Program-made: the position numbers and the translations under genes
Notes under the pieces: model-generated
The model's database searches: none
What the model was told of the DNA's origin: nothing
Seen by the model: only the letters and a program-made list of their open reading frames with translations
In this document: positions 7,702 to 16,078 of the stretch, one piece after another
Numbering within the stretch: position 1 is the first letter of the stretch
Layout: each line of letters starts with the position of its first letter
Origin: Rs1 sp036960485
Lineage (GTDB): Bacteria; Pseudomonadota; Gammaproteobacteria; Pseudomonadales; Balneatricaceae
Assembly (NCBI GenBank): GCA_036960485.1
Contig: JBALXS010000045.1
Coordinates: 1 to 34,763 of the forward strand
DNA length: 34,763 nucleotides
Direction: 5' to 3'

Positions 7702-8199
7702 CTACCAAGGCCTGATAGGCACGGTTGAAATGCTATTTTTAGGTGATCCATCCACCAGTTTATCTGAGTAAACTAAATAAATAAGTACCTTGCGTTTTTT
7801 ATCAAACATTCTGACCACTTGCATTGTTTTAAATAAAATCGAGGTGCGTTCTTTAAATACTTTTTCTCCGTCTTTAAGTTCGCTCTCTATTTTAATAGGG
7901 CCAACTTGGCGACAAGCAATTGAAGCATCTGAAGAATCTTCTGCTAGACCAAGGCTGCCTGAAACGCCTCCTTTTTTAGCTCGAGATAAATGACAGGATA
8001 CACCGCTTACTTTAGGATCATCAAAAGCTTCTATAACAATTTTATGATTAGCACCGATCAATTTAAAACTGGTATCTACACTACCTATTTCTTCAGCATT
8101 TACTGAATTCATACCAATACTGCTGATTAAAATTGGTAATATTATGCTGCCGGCCAATCTGGTTAAGTTAAATGAAAAGCTGAGTTTTTTGCAGAACAT
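7702..8199 (-). CDS. creA: CreA family protein
   Basis: A 165-aa exported protein. The signal peptide ends at about SVNA-EE (residue 35). The mature part matches CreA closely: EEIGSVDTSFKLIGANHKIV, then EAFDDPKVSGVSCHLSRAKK, GGVSGSLGLAEDSSDASIAC, FKERTSILFKTMQVVRMFD and the C-terminal SDKLVDGSPKNSISTVPIRP. CreA is widespread in proteobacteria and lies next to creBCD in enterics; its function is unknown. Here no creB or creC is nearby. The start has an AAGGG site about 8 bases upstream. Confidence 0.93.
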   Translation of the reverse strand: MFCKKLSFSFNLTRLAGSIILPILISSIGMNSVNAEEIGSVDTSFKLIGANHKIVIEAFDDPKVSGVSCHLSRAKKGGVSGSLGLAEDSSDASIACRQVGPIKIESELKDGEKVFKERTSILFKTMQVVRMFDKKRKVLIYLVYSDKLVDGSPKNSISTVPIRPW

Positions 8200-8301
8200 A
8201 AGAGTAGCCCTTAAGAAAAACCTTAGTGTATATAGGCCTGATTAAGATTACTATCCATAGCACTATAGCAAAGCCTATTACTGCCCAATGGGACACGCTA
8301 T

Positions 8302-8463
8302 TAACTAGTGCCCATCCAGAAACGAATGCCTACTGCGAACGCCTCACTGACACAATCTACTCTCCACTAGGTAGAGTTGTTTGGAATAACCAAACGCCCA
8401 TCTCTAGTAGTACGTATCTTGAATCATTGAGTCGCTCTCGTTTCAGGATGAACACTAACTAGT
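8302..8463 (-). repeat. Interspersed palindromic repeat, copy A
   Basis: About 162 bp bounded by TAACTAGT at both ends. Subterminal arms CATCCAGAAACGA (8313-8325) and TCGTTTCAGGATG (8438-8450) are inverted repeats with one mismatch. The minus strand aligns with copies B and C in blocks such as GAAACGAG, ACTCAATGATTC, AAGATA, TACTAGA and TTCCAAACAAC. The stop codon of the downstream lipoprotein gene (TAG at 8461-8459) lies inside the right-hand TAACTAGT. A 78-codon open frame over this repeat is not credible as a gene. Confidence 0.68.
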
Positions 8464-9535
8464 TTTTGGCTAATAGCTGATAGAGGTTAGTAATATCGAA
8501 AAGCTGCTGTTTTTGGTGTTCTTTCAATTTTTGTGAAACAGATCTTTCATTCGTATGCAATTTTAGCGTGGCTTGAGATGCAACAGATAATGCATTAATT
8601 AGCTTTAACTCTGCATTGTTCGCAGTAATTTCAAAAGACTGCTGATACTTTTGCGCAACCTTTACTGTTTCAAACTGTAAATCAGGAGATTTCCAAATCA
8701 TATCGTCAGCCACTACACTAAAGGATTTTATATGCAGTTTTTTGCTCCCTAAATGACTAACTTTAAAACGAAGCCACTGGTTTTGATCATTAATGCCAAT
8801 CAATAAATTTATATTACTTTGCTCACCACTCATGTCTGTAACATTAGCTTTTGGGTAAATTAAATAAGAATTATACAACTCATTTCGTTCGATAAAGTTA
8901 CCTAATAGTAACTCCCCCACCTCTGCCTGGTTTGCATATTTGGCACTAATGGCACGAATATGTTCAACTTGTATTTTCTCGATACTGTTACCATTACTGA
9001 GTTGGTAGAAGTGCTTTGCAAAGCTAGTATGTTCTCCAATAATAGAGATGATAGAACCTTTCACTAGTGGTTTTTCGATATAATGCTGATCTAAACTAAC
9101 AGAGCGTATCGGAGAGGCTTTCCCATACTTACCGCCTTCGCTTTGCAAGGCAACAAAAAAGTATTTATTGCCATTTTCTAAAACAACTGGGTAAAAAGCA
9201 AAATTTTTGCTATCTGTTTTTATAGGTTTTCTGCTATCAAAATACCCCTTCATTCCCACAAATCGGCTATAGGGTAATTTATTTTTGCAGTAGATATTGG
9301 TCGTGTTTTGACAAAACCTTTTAAAGCCATCTTTTTGTAAGCTATTAGCTTTATCCTTCAGCACAAATAACTCTTTACCTAAAGGCCTGAAAATATGCTC
9401 AGCTTGTTCATTATAGCGAAGAGGACTACTGGGAGAAAAGGAGGCTTGTTCAACTCTAATTAACTGACAGCCACTTAGTGCAACCGATAATAATGGGATA
9501 ATAATAACCTGTGTTAATAATTTCCAATTTAACAT
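8459..9535 (-). CDS. Hypothetical outer- or inner-membrane lipoprotein
   Basis: A 358-aa protein with a lipoprotein signal: a hydrophobic stretch LLTQVIIIPLLSVALSGC with the lipobox LSGC (Cys23 from the chosen start). The ATG at 9535 is preferred over the upstream in-frame GTG at 9544, because AGGTG eight bases before the ATG is a good ribosome binding site that overlaps the GTG. The mature protein is polar with scattered beta-strand patterns and no recognised domain. Residues VRVEQ-like after the Cys do not decide its sorting. Its stop codon lies within the end of repeat copy A. Function unknown. Confidence 0.75.
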   Translation of the reverse strand: MLNWKLLTQVIIIPLLSVALSGCQLIRVEQASFSPSSPLRYNEQAEHIFRPLGKELFVLKDKANSLQKDGFKRFCQNTTNIYCKNKLPYSRFVGMKGYFDSRKPIKTDSKNFAFYPVVLENGNKYFFVALQSEGGKYGKASPIRSVSLDQHYIEKPLVKGSIISIIGEHTSFAKHFYQLSNGNSIEKIQVEHIRAISAKYANQAEVGELLLGNFIERNELYNSYLIYPKANVTDMSGEQSNINLLIGINDQNQWLRFKVSHLGSKKLHIKSFSVVADDMIWKSPDLQFETVKVAQKYQQSFEITANNAELKLINALSVASQATLKLHTNERSVSQKLKEHQKQQLFDITNLYQLLAKN

Positions 9536-10042
9536 TGATAGCACCTGTGTTTAAAATATATAAATTTAAATCATCTAAAAAGATAGCATAGTGAAATATA
9601 GTGAGCTAAAAATCATACTTTACATTTGATTTATTATCTATTTACTTTATTAATTGCAACGTCAATAAGGTATTGCTATCTCAAATATAGAAAAGATTCA
9701 CAGCCAGTGCTTCTTTAGATATTTTCATCGAAAGTATGATTTTAAGTGTACGAGATTTTTCGAAAATAACATTTTCTTTCTGTGCTCTATTCCAATCAGA
9801 GGTTTTGACAAAACCAATCATCGATTAACTAATACATCGAGACCACTATATAAATCGACCAACCGGTGGGGTCAAGTGCTTTTAGCCGCTATAAAATGCT
9901 TAGCAACTAATTGAGTTGCTATGCAAAAACAGCGTATAAAAGACTATTAATTTAAGCGAATACGCACGTCTATTTTTCAACTTTTATTACCGTAAAAATA
10001 TGATTCAATAATTTAGATAACTTCACGACGTTACCAAGGATA
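9536..10042. other. Gene-free stretch, about 500 bases
   Basis: No gene is seen. It holds a perfect GGTTTTG-A-CAAAACC palindrome (9801-9815). It also holds a hairpin AGCAACT/AGTTGCT with loop AATTG (9902-9920), which lies beyond the end of the histidine kinase gene and could act as a weak terminator for it, although a T-run is lacking. Confidence 0.4.
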
Positions 10043-11434
10043 TCAATATTTTTTATTGTCCAACGTTATCTCTACCGTTAAACCGCCATGTTTCGTATCT
10101 AGCATATTGCATTCCCATTGGTGCAATTCAACAATATTATCAACTATAGAAAGGCCGAGCCCAGAACCTAGTCCATCGTTCTTGTTCACTCGATAAAAGC
10201 GTCTAGATACATTTTTTTTATCCATGTCAGACAACCCTTTACCATGATCTACTATTAAAATATGAATCCTCTCCTGCGCTTTTAATATAACTTCAATGTT
10301 ACTTGTCATGCTGTAATGAATAGCGTTTTCTAACAAATTTCTAACTAAGACTTCAATGAGTATGGAATTCCCTTTAATACTCACACTGGTATCCGCAATG
10401 AGCTCTATTTCTATATTTTTTTGCATCGCCAATGGATAACTATCCGCAATAGAGCCGGCTAAAATCTGCTTGAGATCGCAGCTTTGAGTTGTAATTAAGT
10501 CGCTTTGACTAGGCTCTAATCTCACCAATTGCAATAATTGGTTGACTAAACGTATCATCCTTTCTACACCGAGCCCCAGCATCTTTTTGGCTTCGCTGTT
10601 TTCTAACAGATTTAATTGCAAGTGCATTCCGGTTAACGGTGTACGCAGTTCGTGCGCTGCATCATCGGTAAAGCGCCGCTCTCTGGTAAGAGTGGTATCT
10701 ACTTTTGCAAACATAGTATTGAGTGCAGTCACTATTTGCCTTACTTCGCTAGGCATCATATGTTCAGAAATAGCAGTCAAATTATCAGGGTCACGTGAAA
10801 TCAAATCATGACTGATTCTTTTTAATGGAAGTAAGCCTTTTTTGATGGCAACCAAAGTAGCCATTAGTAGCAATAATGTACTCACGATGATTGGGGGTAA
10901 TATCGAGTAAATCATATATAGATTTAATTCATCACGCACTTCACGTTTATGCAAACTTGAAATCCAAACTTTTCGGTCTTTGTCAAAAAGGCTCAATACC
11001 CGCCATTCTTCTCCTGCTATGGTAAAATAATCAAAACCTTCATGAATTAGGTTAAGCTCAACAGCTGAATCAATAGTAGAAAATAATACTTTCAACTGTT
11101 TATCTTGTACGATAATTGCCAGATCATTTTCATATTTATTAACCTTCTCGTTATCCTCTTCTTCGCCACTGGTAGCATTGAAACTGTCAGAATTAACAAA
11201 CTGACTGAAGCGTAAATCTTTGGGTATAGCAAATGAACCAATGTTTAACTGTGGAGGCAGCAAGGCTTTAACCAGAAAACTGGTTTGAATTAAAGATGCA
11301 TCGAAGACTTCTTCTGTCTCATGATTAAGGTAATAAATTGAACTAGTCATCATCACAATCGCGCTAATAATAACGATGCCTATTATGCGTTTTAATAGGT
11401 ATTGATAAATCGATTGCCCTTTATTCTTTAACAA
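10043..11434 (-). CDS. Sensor histidine kinase, QseC/PmrB-like
   Basis: A 463-aa inner-membrane kinase of a two-component system. Membrane helices lie at about residues 16-36 and 176-196, with a periplasmic sensor region between them. A HAMP-type linker (PLKRISHDLI) follows, then the H-box with phospho-His261 (DAAHELRTPLTGM). Next are the N-box (VLVRNLLENAIHYS), the D-box (VDHGKGLSD) and the G2 box (GSGLGLSIV). The start is a TTG at 11434 inside the end of the response-regulator gene, with a GAGGAG site nine bases upstream, so the pair overlaps by 14 bases and is translationally coupled. The ligand is unknown. The periplasmic loop has an acidic stretch (GEEEDNE) that could sense cations or cationic peptides, which is only a guess. 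Confidence 0.93.
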   Translation of the reverse strand: MLKNKGQSIYQYLLKRIIGIVIISAIVMMTSSIYYLNHETEEVFDASLIQTSFLVKALLPPQLNIGSFAIPKDLRFSQFVNSDSFNATSGEEEDNEKVNKYENDLAIIVQDKQLKVLFSTIDSAVELNLIHEGFDYFTIAGEEWRVLSLFDKDRKVWISSLHKREVRDELNLYMIYSILPPIIVSTLLLLMATLVAIKKGLLPLKRISHDLISRDPDNLTAISEHMMPSEVRQIVTALNTMFAKVDTTLTRERRFTDDAAHELRTPLTGMHLQLNLLENSEAKKMLGLGVERMIRLVNQLLQLVRLEPSQSDLITTQSCDLKQILAGSIADSYPLAMQKNIEIELIADTSVSIKGNSILIEVLVRNLLENAIHYSMTSNIEVILKAQERIHILIVDHGKGLSDMDKKNVSRRFYRVNKNDGLGSGLGLSIVDNIVELHQWECNMLDTKHGGLTVEITLDNKKY

Positions 11435-12074
11435 AGTAGCCGACTCCTCTCACAGTTGTAATCAATTTTTTACCCAATTTTTTACGTAAATTATGGATAT
11501 GTACTTCCAGAGCATTACTTTCAACATCGTCTTCATACAAGCTCGCTTCTATTTGCCGTCTACTTAACACTCTTCCCACATTATCCAAAAAAAGTGCAAG
11601 TAAATCATACTCCCTACGACTCGTTTCAATGCAGTCCCCTTTGAAGAAGACCTGACGCGCTTGGGTATTTATTTTAATCTCTTGAAAATTTATAATCTCT
11701 TCGCTGCGCCCGTGGAATCGTCGGTGTAGAGCTTTTAATCTAGAATCTAGTTCATCAATACTAAATGGCTTTACTAGATAATCATCCGCTCCTTTATCAA
11801 GCCCCGTTACTCGATCCTCAATTGCATCTCTAGCCGTTAAAATTAAAATAGGTGTTTTTATGCCTTGTGATCGGGCAAGGCGAAGAATTTCCATACCACT
11901 AACATTCGGCAAATTTAAGTCAAGAATAACTAAATCAGGCTCCAGTAGTTTCAAGCTGGCTAAAGCATTGGCACCGTCTTGTACCCATTCAACTTGATAA
12001 TTTTTTAGCTGTAAATTCAATTTAACACCTTGACCTATCAGCTTATCATCTTCAACCAATAATACTTTAACCAC
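11421..12074 (-). CDS. OmpR-family response regulator, QseB/PmrA-like
   Basis: A 217-aa regulator. The receiver domain covers residues 1-115, with acidic pocket E8/D9/D10, phosphoacceptor D52 (VILDLNLPN), switch T80 and K102 (VKPF). The winged-helix DNA-binding domain covers about 125-217 (SRREYDLLALFL, then ALEVHIHNLRKKLG and TTVRGVGYFV). It starts with GTG at 12074 behind an AGGAAA site. It overlaps the kinase gene and presumably forms its partner. A 16-bp perfect palindrome about 50 bases upstream is a candidate operator for autoregulation. Confidence 0.94.
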   Translation of the reverse strand: MVKVLLVEDDKLIGQGVKLNLQLKNYQVEWVQDGANALASLKLLEPDLVILDLNLPNVSGMEILRLARSQGIKTPILILTARDAIEDRVTGLDKGADDYLVKPFSIDELDSRLKALHRRFHGRSEEIINFQEIKINTQARQVFFKGDCIETSRREYDLLALFLDNVGRVLSRRQIEASLYEDDVESNALEVHIHNLRKKLGKKLITTVRGVGYFVKE

Positions 12075-12123
12075 TTGTATTTCCTAAATTTATAGTGCTA
12101 TTTTTAGCTAGATACTGTTATTA

Positions 12124-12139
12124 GCCTTTGATCAAAGGC
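12124..12139. promoter_or_regulatory. Perfect 16-bp palindrome upstream of the response regulator
   Basis: GCCTTTGA followed by TCAAAGGC, with no spacer, 50 bases upstream of the response-regulator start and between it and the TPR gene. Its position and symmetry suit an operator bound by a dimeric regulator. No good -35 was found nearby, as expected for an activated promoter; a TATAAA -10-like hexamer lies at 12094-12089. Confidence 0.4.
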
Positions 12140-12349
12140 ATTAGTGTCCGCTTTAATTTTTGCTATTCTCTAACTCATTGATTTTACGTTAACGACAAGT
12201 GTCATTTCGCTAAAAGATATCGATTTAAGCATAATAGAAAAACAAAAATCAATAACTTAGAGAGCTTATATTTTTTTAATCAGACAGCAATGGCTTAAAG
12301 GTTTAGGTAAGTAACCTTCACCTTAACTTGGTTGACTATACTACTGTTA

Positions 12350-12994
12350 TCAAGAAAGCTTTTTTAGTAATGCTTGAATCTCTAATCTACGGCCTTTATC
12401 TGCTAGTGGTCTATCTTCACGTAGCGGAGCTTGTAGAGCTTTATTTAATACTTTTTTGGCTTGTTTTTTACGCCCTTGATCTAGTAAAAAATCACCATAA
12501 AAGAAATTACTGTCAATACCATTAGGGTTCAGCTTCAGCGCTTGAAGTAAGTACTTTTCTGCTTTTTTATCATTACCAAAACCAAGAGGCCAACCCGGAA
12601 CTTGATAATATAAGCTACCTAAGCTGGTATACGCCGAACCCTGAAGAGCTTCTGGGTTTTTATCTAACGCTTTTTCAAACATAACCTTGGCTTTTTTTAC
12701 AATACTCAACGCTCCTAATCCGCCTTTTTCACCAGCATAGGTACTTAAAATAATTCCCTGCCAAATAAGTAGTTCAGTTGAGTTAGGATAAAGGTTTAGC
12801 GCTTGGCTGGCTTCTTTTGATAGCCATTTAAAGTCTGCTTGACGTTCCTTTTTCGGCGTTTGATACTTAATATTAGCCCATTGTTTTTGTAAATGTAACA
12901 CCGATTTCTTTTCATCTATAATAGTGTCGTTAGCTGATCCAATGACACTGATAGACATTAATGCACATATTGCAATGATCGTTTTAGTTTTCAT
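12350..12994 (-). CDS. Exported TPR-repeat protein
   Basis: A 214-aa protein with a signal peptide (residues 1-21, MKTKTIIAICALMSISVIGS). It contains tetratricopeptide-like helices, for example AKVMFEKALDKNPEALQGSA, the VPGWPLGFGNDKKAEKYLLQ block and SNFFYGDFLLDQGRKKQAKK. The conserved VPGWPLGFG and GIDSNFFYGDFL blocks mark a family of periplasmic TPR proteins of unknown role. A GAGGT ribosome binding site precedes the ATG. It lies upstream of the two-component pair on the same strand with 275 bases between them, so it may be functionally linked but need not be in the same transcript. Confidence 0.82.
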   Translation of the reverse strand: MKTKTIIAICALMSISVIGSANDTIIDEKKSVLHLQKQWANIKYQTPKKERQADFKWLSKEASQALNLYPNSTELLIWQGIILSTYAGEKGGLGALSIVKKAKVMFEKALDKNPEALQGSAYTSLGSLYYQVPGWPLGFGNDKKAEKYLLQALKLNPNGIDSNFFYGDFLLDQGRKKQAKKVLNKALQAPLREDRPLADKGRRLEIQALLKKLS

Positions 12995-13124
12995 GCTTTT
13001 ACCTCAATTTTTAATCTAGAACCACTCAACAAAACCGCTTGCTAAAATCCTACATCACTTACGGATACAAGGTATTTACGCTTAATATGGTTCAGGCTGT
13101 TGTTGAATACGTTGTTGTTTAATT

Positions 13125-13898
13125 TCAAATATATTGTTTTATTTTTGCTAGTTTACTTTTTAAAGCCATACTCACTAAGCATGGAAATACAGCGTTTACT
13201 TTTACAAATAGCTTTTCAGGCCAACCTAAATAACGTTGCTTTTGAGGCGTTTTTATAAAAGACATGAATTCATTCACTACTAGATCAACACTATCCACGG
13301 TATTACCTAGGGTTTTATTCATCGCAACCGCTTGTTCACTGTTAATCGTGGACTGCGTTGTTCTCGGTGCGAAATATTTCACTTGAATCGAACTATCTGC
13401 TAGCTCTCGATCCAAGGCTTCACTGAACCCGCGCAATGCAAACTTGCTCGTACAATAAGCGACGTAACCTGGATGGCCTATAGCTCCCAAAGTTGAGCCT
13501 ACATTGATAATAGTGGCCTTTTGGTGCTCACTAAAATGGGTTAATAATTGCTTGGTAAGCAACATTGCACTGATTACATTGGTCTGGATAATTTTTTCGA
13601 TATCTTGGTCCAACTGCTCACTGAACTGTGCAAACTGATTGATACCTGCTAAATTAATTAGCATATCAAGCTGTTTCGCTTTTATCTGTTGTTCGATTTT
13701 CTGTCGGCACGAAGAGTGATTTATATCAGCAACAATAAGCAAATGTTGCTGATCAGCATTGCGCTGTAAGCTTTGCAGTAACGCCTCACCTACTGACTCT
13801 TCACGTACAATAAGTAATATGCTGTGCCCCTCTTTTGCTAAGGATTGGGCGAGTTTCTGCCCGATGGCACCACTGGCTCCTGTCATTAAAATATTCAT
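13125..13898 (-). CDS. Short-chain dehydrogenase/reductase of the hemolysin-family operon
   Basis: A 257-aa NAD(P)-dependent oxidoreductase. Seen: the cofactor motif TGASGAIG at residues 6-13, NLAG near 85-88, the catalytic Ser in NVGSTLG, and YCTSK, the catalytic YxxxK. It lacks a signal peptide. The start ATG overlaps the stop of the preceding gene (TAATG), so the two are translationally coupled. It is the last gene of the four-gene operon and would reduce or oxidise a carbonyl/alcohol on the pathway's acyl intermediate; that role is inferred from context. The C-terminal hydrophobic stretch VFPCLVSMAL may touch the membrane. Confidence 0.92.
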   Translation of the reverse strand: MNILMTGASGAIGQKLAQSLAKEGHSILLIVREESVGEALLQSLQRNADQQHLLIVADINHSSCRQKIEQQIKAKQLDMLINLAGINQFAQFSEQLDQDIEKIIQTNVISAMLLTKQLLTHFSEHQKATIINVGSTLGAIGHPGYVAYCTSKFALRGFSEALDRELADSSIQVKYFAPRTTQSTINSEQAVAMNKTLGNTVDSVDLVVNEFMSFIKTPQKQRYLGWPEKLFVKVNAVFPCLVSMALKSKLAKIKQYI

Positions 13899-14545
13899 TA
13901 CACTGCCACCGAATCAAGTACTTCCCCGTACAAATGATAAAACACTTTGGTCGCTTCAATAATGTCTTGCTGATCTTGCGGATCTACTACTTTGTTCATC
14001 AACAATTCAAAGAACTTAACATGTTCGATATCGAGATCGCCGTGAGAAAGCAGATAGCTAAATGCTTTCGTCGGTAGCTTTAATTTATTCTGTACTAAAC
14101 CCGCTATTGCTGTTGCAAGAGATGTACTGGTGCCTTCTAATACATGCACCATTGCAAAAAAAGCCAGAGGGTTATTACGATCTATTTGATGATATGCATA
14201 GGCGAGCATCATTTGCGTATAGTGATTAGCGGCACTATTTTCAATGGCTAGAGAATCAGCTCCGCAGTGTGTTAAATCAGACAAGATCCACTGTTCATGC
14301 CCTATTTCTTCATCGATGTATTCCGCAACCGGCTTTTGCAACCATTGATGACGTGCAGGTAACCGAGAACCGCAGGCCATAAGTAATGGCACGGTATGTT
14401 TAACATGATGATAAGCTTGCGTTAAAAATGCCTGATAACGCTCAAGGCTTACTTCTCCTGCCAATGTTTCTTGTATTATTTTACGCTGTAAAAAAACCTG
14501 TTGCTCAGCGGCTGTTTGTTGCTGTAATTCATTAAAAAAACTCAT
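13898..14545 (-). CDS. Heme-oxygenase-like dimetal oxidase (iron-containing redox enzyme family)
   Basis: A 215-aa all-helical protein of the TenA/PqqC/UndA-like fold. Expected metal ligands of this superfamily are visible: an early Glu region, EEIGHE around residues 79-84, and a late DLDIEHVKF block around 170-178 (D-x3-H). Other conserved blocks are AYHHVKHTVPLLMACG, NPLAFFAMVHVLEGTS and SYLLSHGD. Members of the superfamily use a di-iron or Fe/Mn site and O2 to cleave, desaturate or N-oxidise substrates; the reaction here is unknown. It follows the AMP-ligase gene by 56 bases and its stop overlaps the start of the dehydrogenase gene. Confidence 0.88.
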   Translation of the reverse strand: MSFFNELQQQTAAEQQVFLQRKIIQETLAGEVSLERYQAFLTQAYHHVKHTVPLLMACGSRLPARHQWLQKPVAEYIDEEIGHEQWILSDLTHCGADSLAIENSAANHYTQMMLAYAYHQIDRNNPLAFFAMVHVLEGTSTSLATAIAGLVQNKLKLPTKAFSYLLSHGDLDIEHVKFFELLMNKVVDPQDQQDIIEATKVFYHLYGEVLDSVAV

Positions 14546-14601
14546 AGCTGTTGCTTCCTTTTGATAAGCATTATTTTCAGAGACTTAAATACTGTTCTAG
14601 G

Positions 14602-16077
14602 CTAAGCCTCTGAAGTAAGGTATTTATTATCTATTTCACTTTGATATTTTGTGTAAATCGCCGCGCGTCTAATCCGCCCATTACTGGTAATTAAATTGTT
14701 TTGGTGTACCAAGGGGATTGCAGGCCTTATCCACGCATTAATTCTTGCGTAATCAGGTAGCTGATCATTCAACTGCTGAACCATTTGTTCCAATTGCGCA
14801 TCTTCTACAAAGGGCAAAGCTTCTATCACTGCGGTGATAAATGGTCGTTGATCACCAAATACTGCACAGTGAACTATTCCCGGTGCTGCGCATATTTCCG
14901 ACTCAATCCACTCGGGATTAAAATTGCGCCCAAAGCTATTAATTTGTACGCTTTTAGTGCGCCCTTGTATGTGTAGAAAACCGTCACTGTCTATTGCTGC
15001 TAAATCTCCAGTACTAACAGCACTTACCTCACTTTGGGTATCTCCTAAATAGCCGAGCATGCTCGCCCCTTCTACACATAATTCACCTGAACGGGTTATT
15101 GAAACCTTACAATGCTTTAAAGGTTTACCGACGCTGCCGGACTTAATCTGATTCGGCGTATTTAAGCTCACCACAGAACCACATTCGCTCAGCCCATAAC
15201 CTTCGTAAACCGGTAAGCCATATTGCTGGGCGCTCGCTAACAATTCAGATGGTACGCGCCCACCACCCACTGCAATAAACTTCAAATAATCAAAATTTTG
15301 CCCTTGCTGTCGTAAGTAAACCAACGCCTTTAATAACTGTGGAGTTAAGATTAAACTTTGCGCTGCAAATTGTTTTAAGCAGGCACTCAGTGCAACTAGA
15401 TCCAATCCTTGTGAACCTGCTAAACCTCTTATTTGTGTCGGCAGCAACACTGCTGTTGCACCGCTATAAAGCACTAAAAAAAGACCTGCGATGTTTTCCA
15501 ACATTATTGATAAAGGCAAGAGACAAAAATGTTGGCTGATGCCTATATCACACGTTTTTTCATATAAGGACAGACATACATCATCGATTAGATCGTAGCT
15601 AATACATACGCCTTTTGGAGCCGCTGTTGTCCCAGAGGTATAAGTTACTAAAGCAGTATCTAGAGGCCATGTAGCTTCTTTGGTTTCTCGGTGCAATTTA
15701 AAGCACATGGCATTGATATCTGCTAAAACTACTTTAGTGACTGATAACCCGGCAACCTGTGACTGATTCATAACAAATAGAAGGTCAATTTCGCTTTTTG
15801 CTAAAGTATGCGTTACTTGCTGTTTACTGAAAAACAGTGGAATAGGAGTAACCGGTATTTTGGTCTGCATTGCCGCTAATTGAATCACTACCCAATCAAA
15901 CTGGTTGTCCAGGTAAATGCCAATATGCCGCACTTGTAACATGGATAGCTGCGCCGCTACGCTATTGATACTTGCTATCAGCCTGCTATATGAAAGAGAA
16001 CTTTCCTCACTCTTTAAAGCAATACTAGAGGGTGCTATAAGTGCTTGTTTATTGATCTGTTGCAGTAATTTACTCAT
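14602..16077 (-). CDS. AMP-dependent acyl-activating enzyme (fatty acid/acyl ligase family)
   Basis: A 491-aa adenylate-forming enzyme. Motifs seen: the P-loop-like YTSGTTAAPKGVCIS near residues 144-158, YEGYGLSECGSV, and SVGKPLKHCKV. TGDLAAIDSDGFLHIQGRTK is the hinge motif, and the C-terminal lysine region NLITSNGRIRRAAI is present. It should activate a carboxylic acid as the acyl-AMP and pass it to CoA, a carrier or an amine. The ATG at 16077 is preferred over one 15 bases upstream, because GGAGGAG sits about eight bases before it and the upstream ATG overlaps that site. The gene follows the hemolysin-family gene directly (stop TAA, one base, then ATG). Confidence 0.92.
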   Translation of the reverse strand: MSKLLQQINKQALIAPSSIALKSEESSLSYSRLIASINSVAAQLSMLQVRHIGIYLDNQFDWVVIQLAAMQTKIPVTPIPLFFSKQQVTHTLAKSEIDLLFVMNQSQVAGLSVTKVVLADINAMCFKLHRETKEATWPLDTALVTYTSGTTAAPKGVCISYDLIDDVCLSLYEKTCDIGISQHFCLLPLSIMLENIAGLFLVLYSGATAVLLPTQIRGLAGSQGLDLVALSACLKQFAAQSLILTPQLLKALVYLRQQGQNFDYLKFIAVGGGRVPSELLASAQQYGLPVYEGYGLSECGSVVSLNTPNQIKSGSVGKPLKHCKVSITRSGELCVEGASMLGYLGDTQSEVSAVSTGDLAAIDSDGFLHIQGRTKSVQINSFGRNFNPEWIESEICAAPGIVHCAVFGDQRPFITAVIEALPFVEDAQLEQMVQQLNDQLPDYARINAWIRPAIPLVHQNNLITSNGRIRRAAIYTKYQSEIDNKYLTSEA

Positions 16078-16078
16078 C

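Noticed and set aside
8226..8462. A 78-codon plus-strand open frame
   Set aside because: It runs across repeat copy A, has no ribosome binding site and no protein-like pattern; the repeat explains it.
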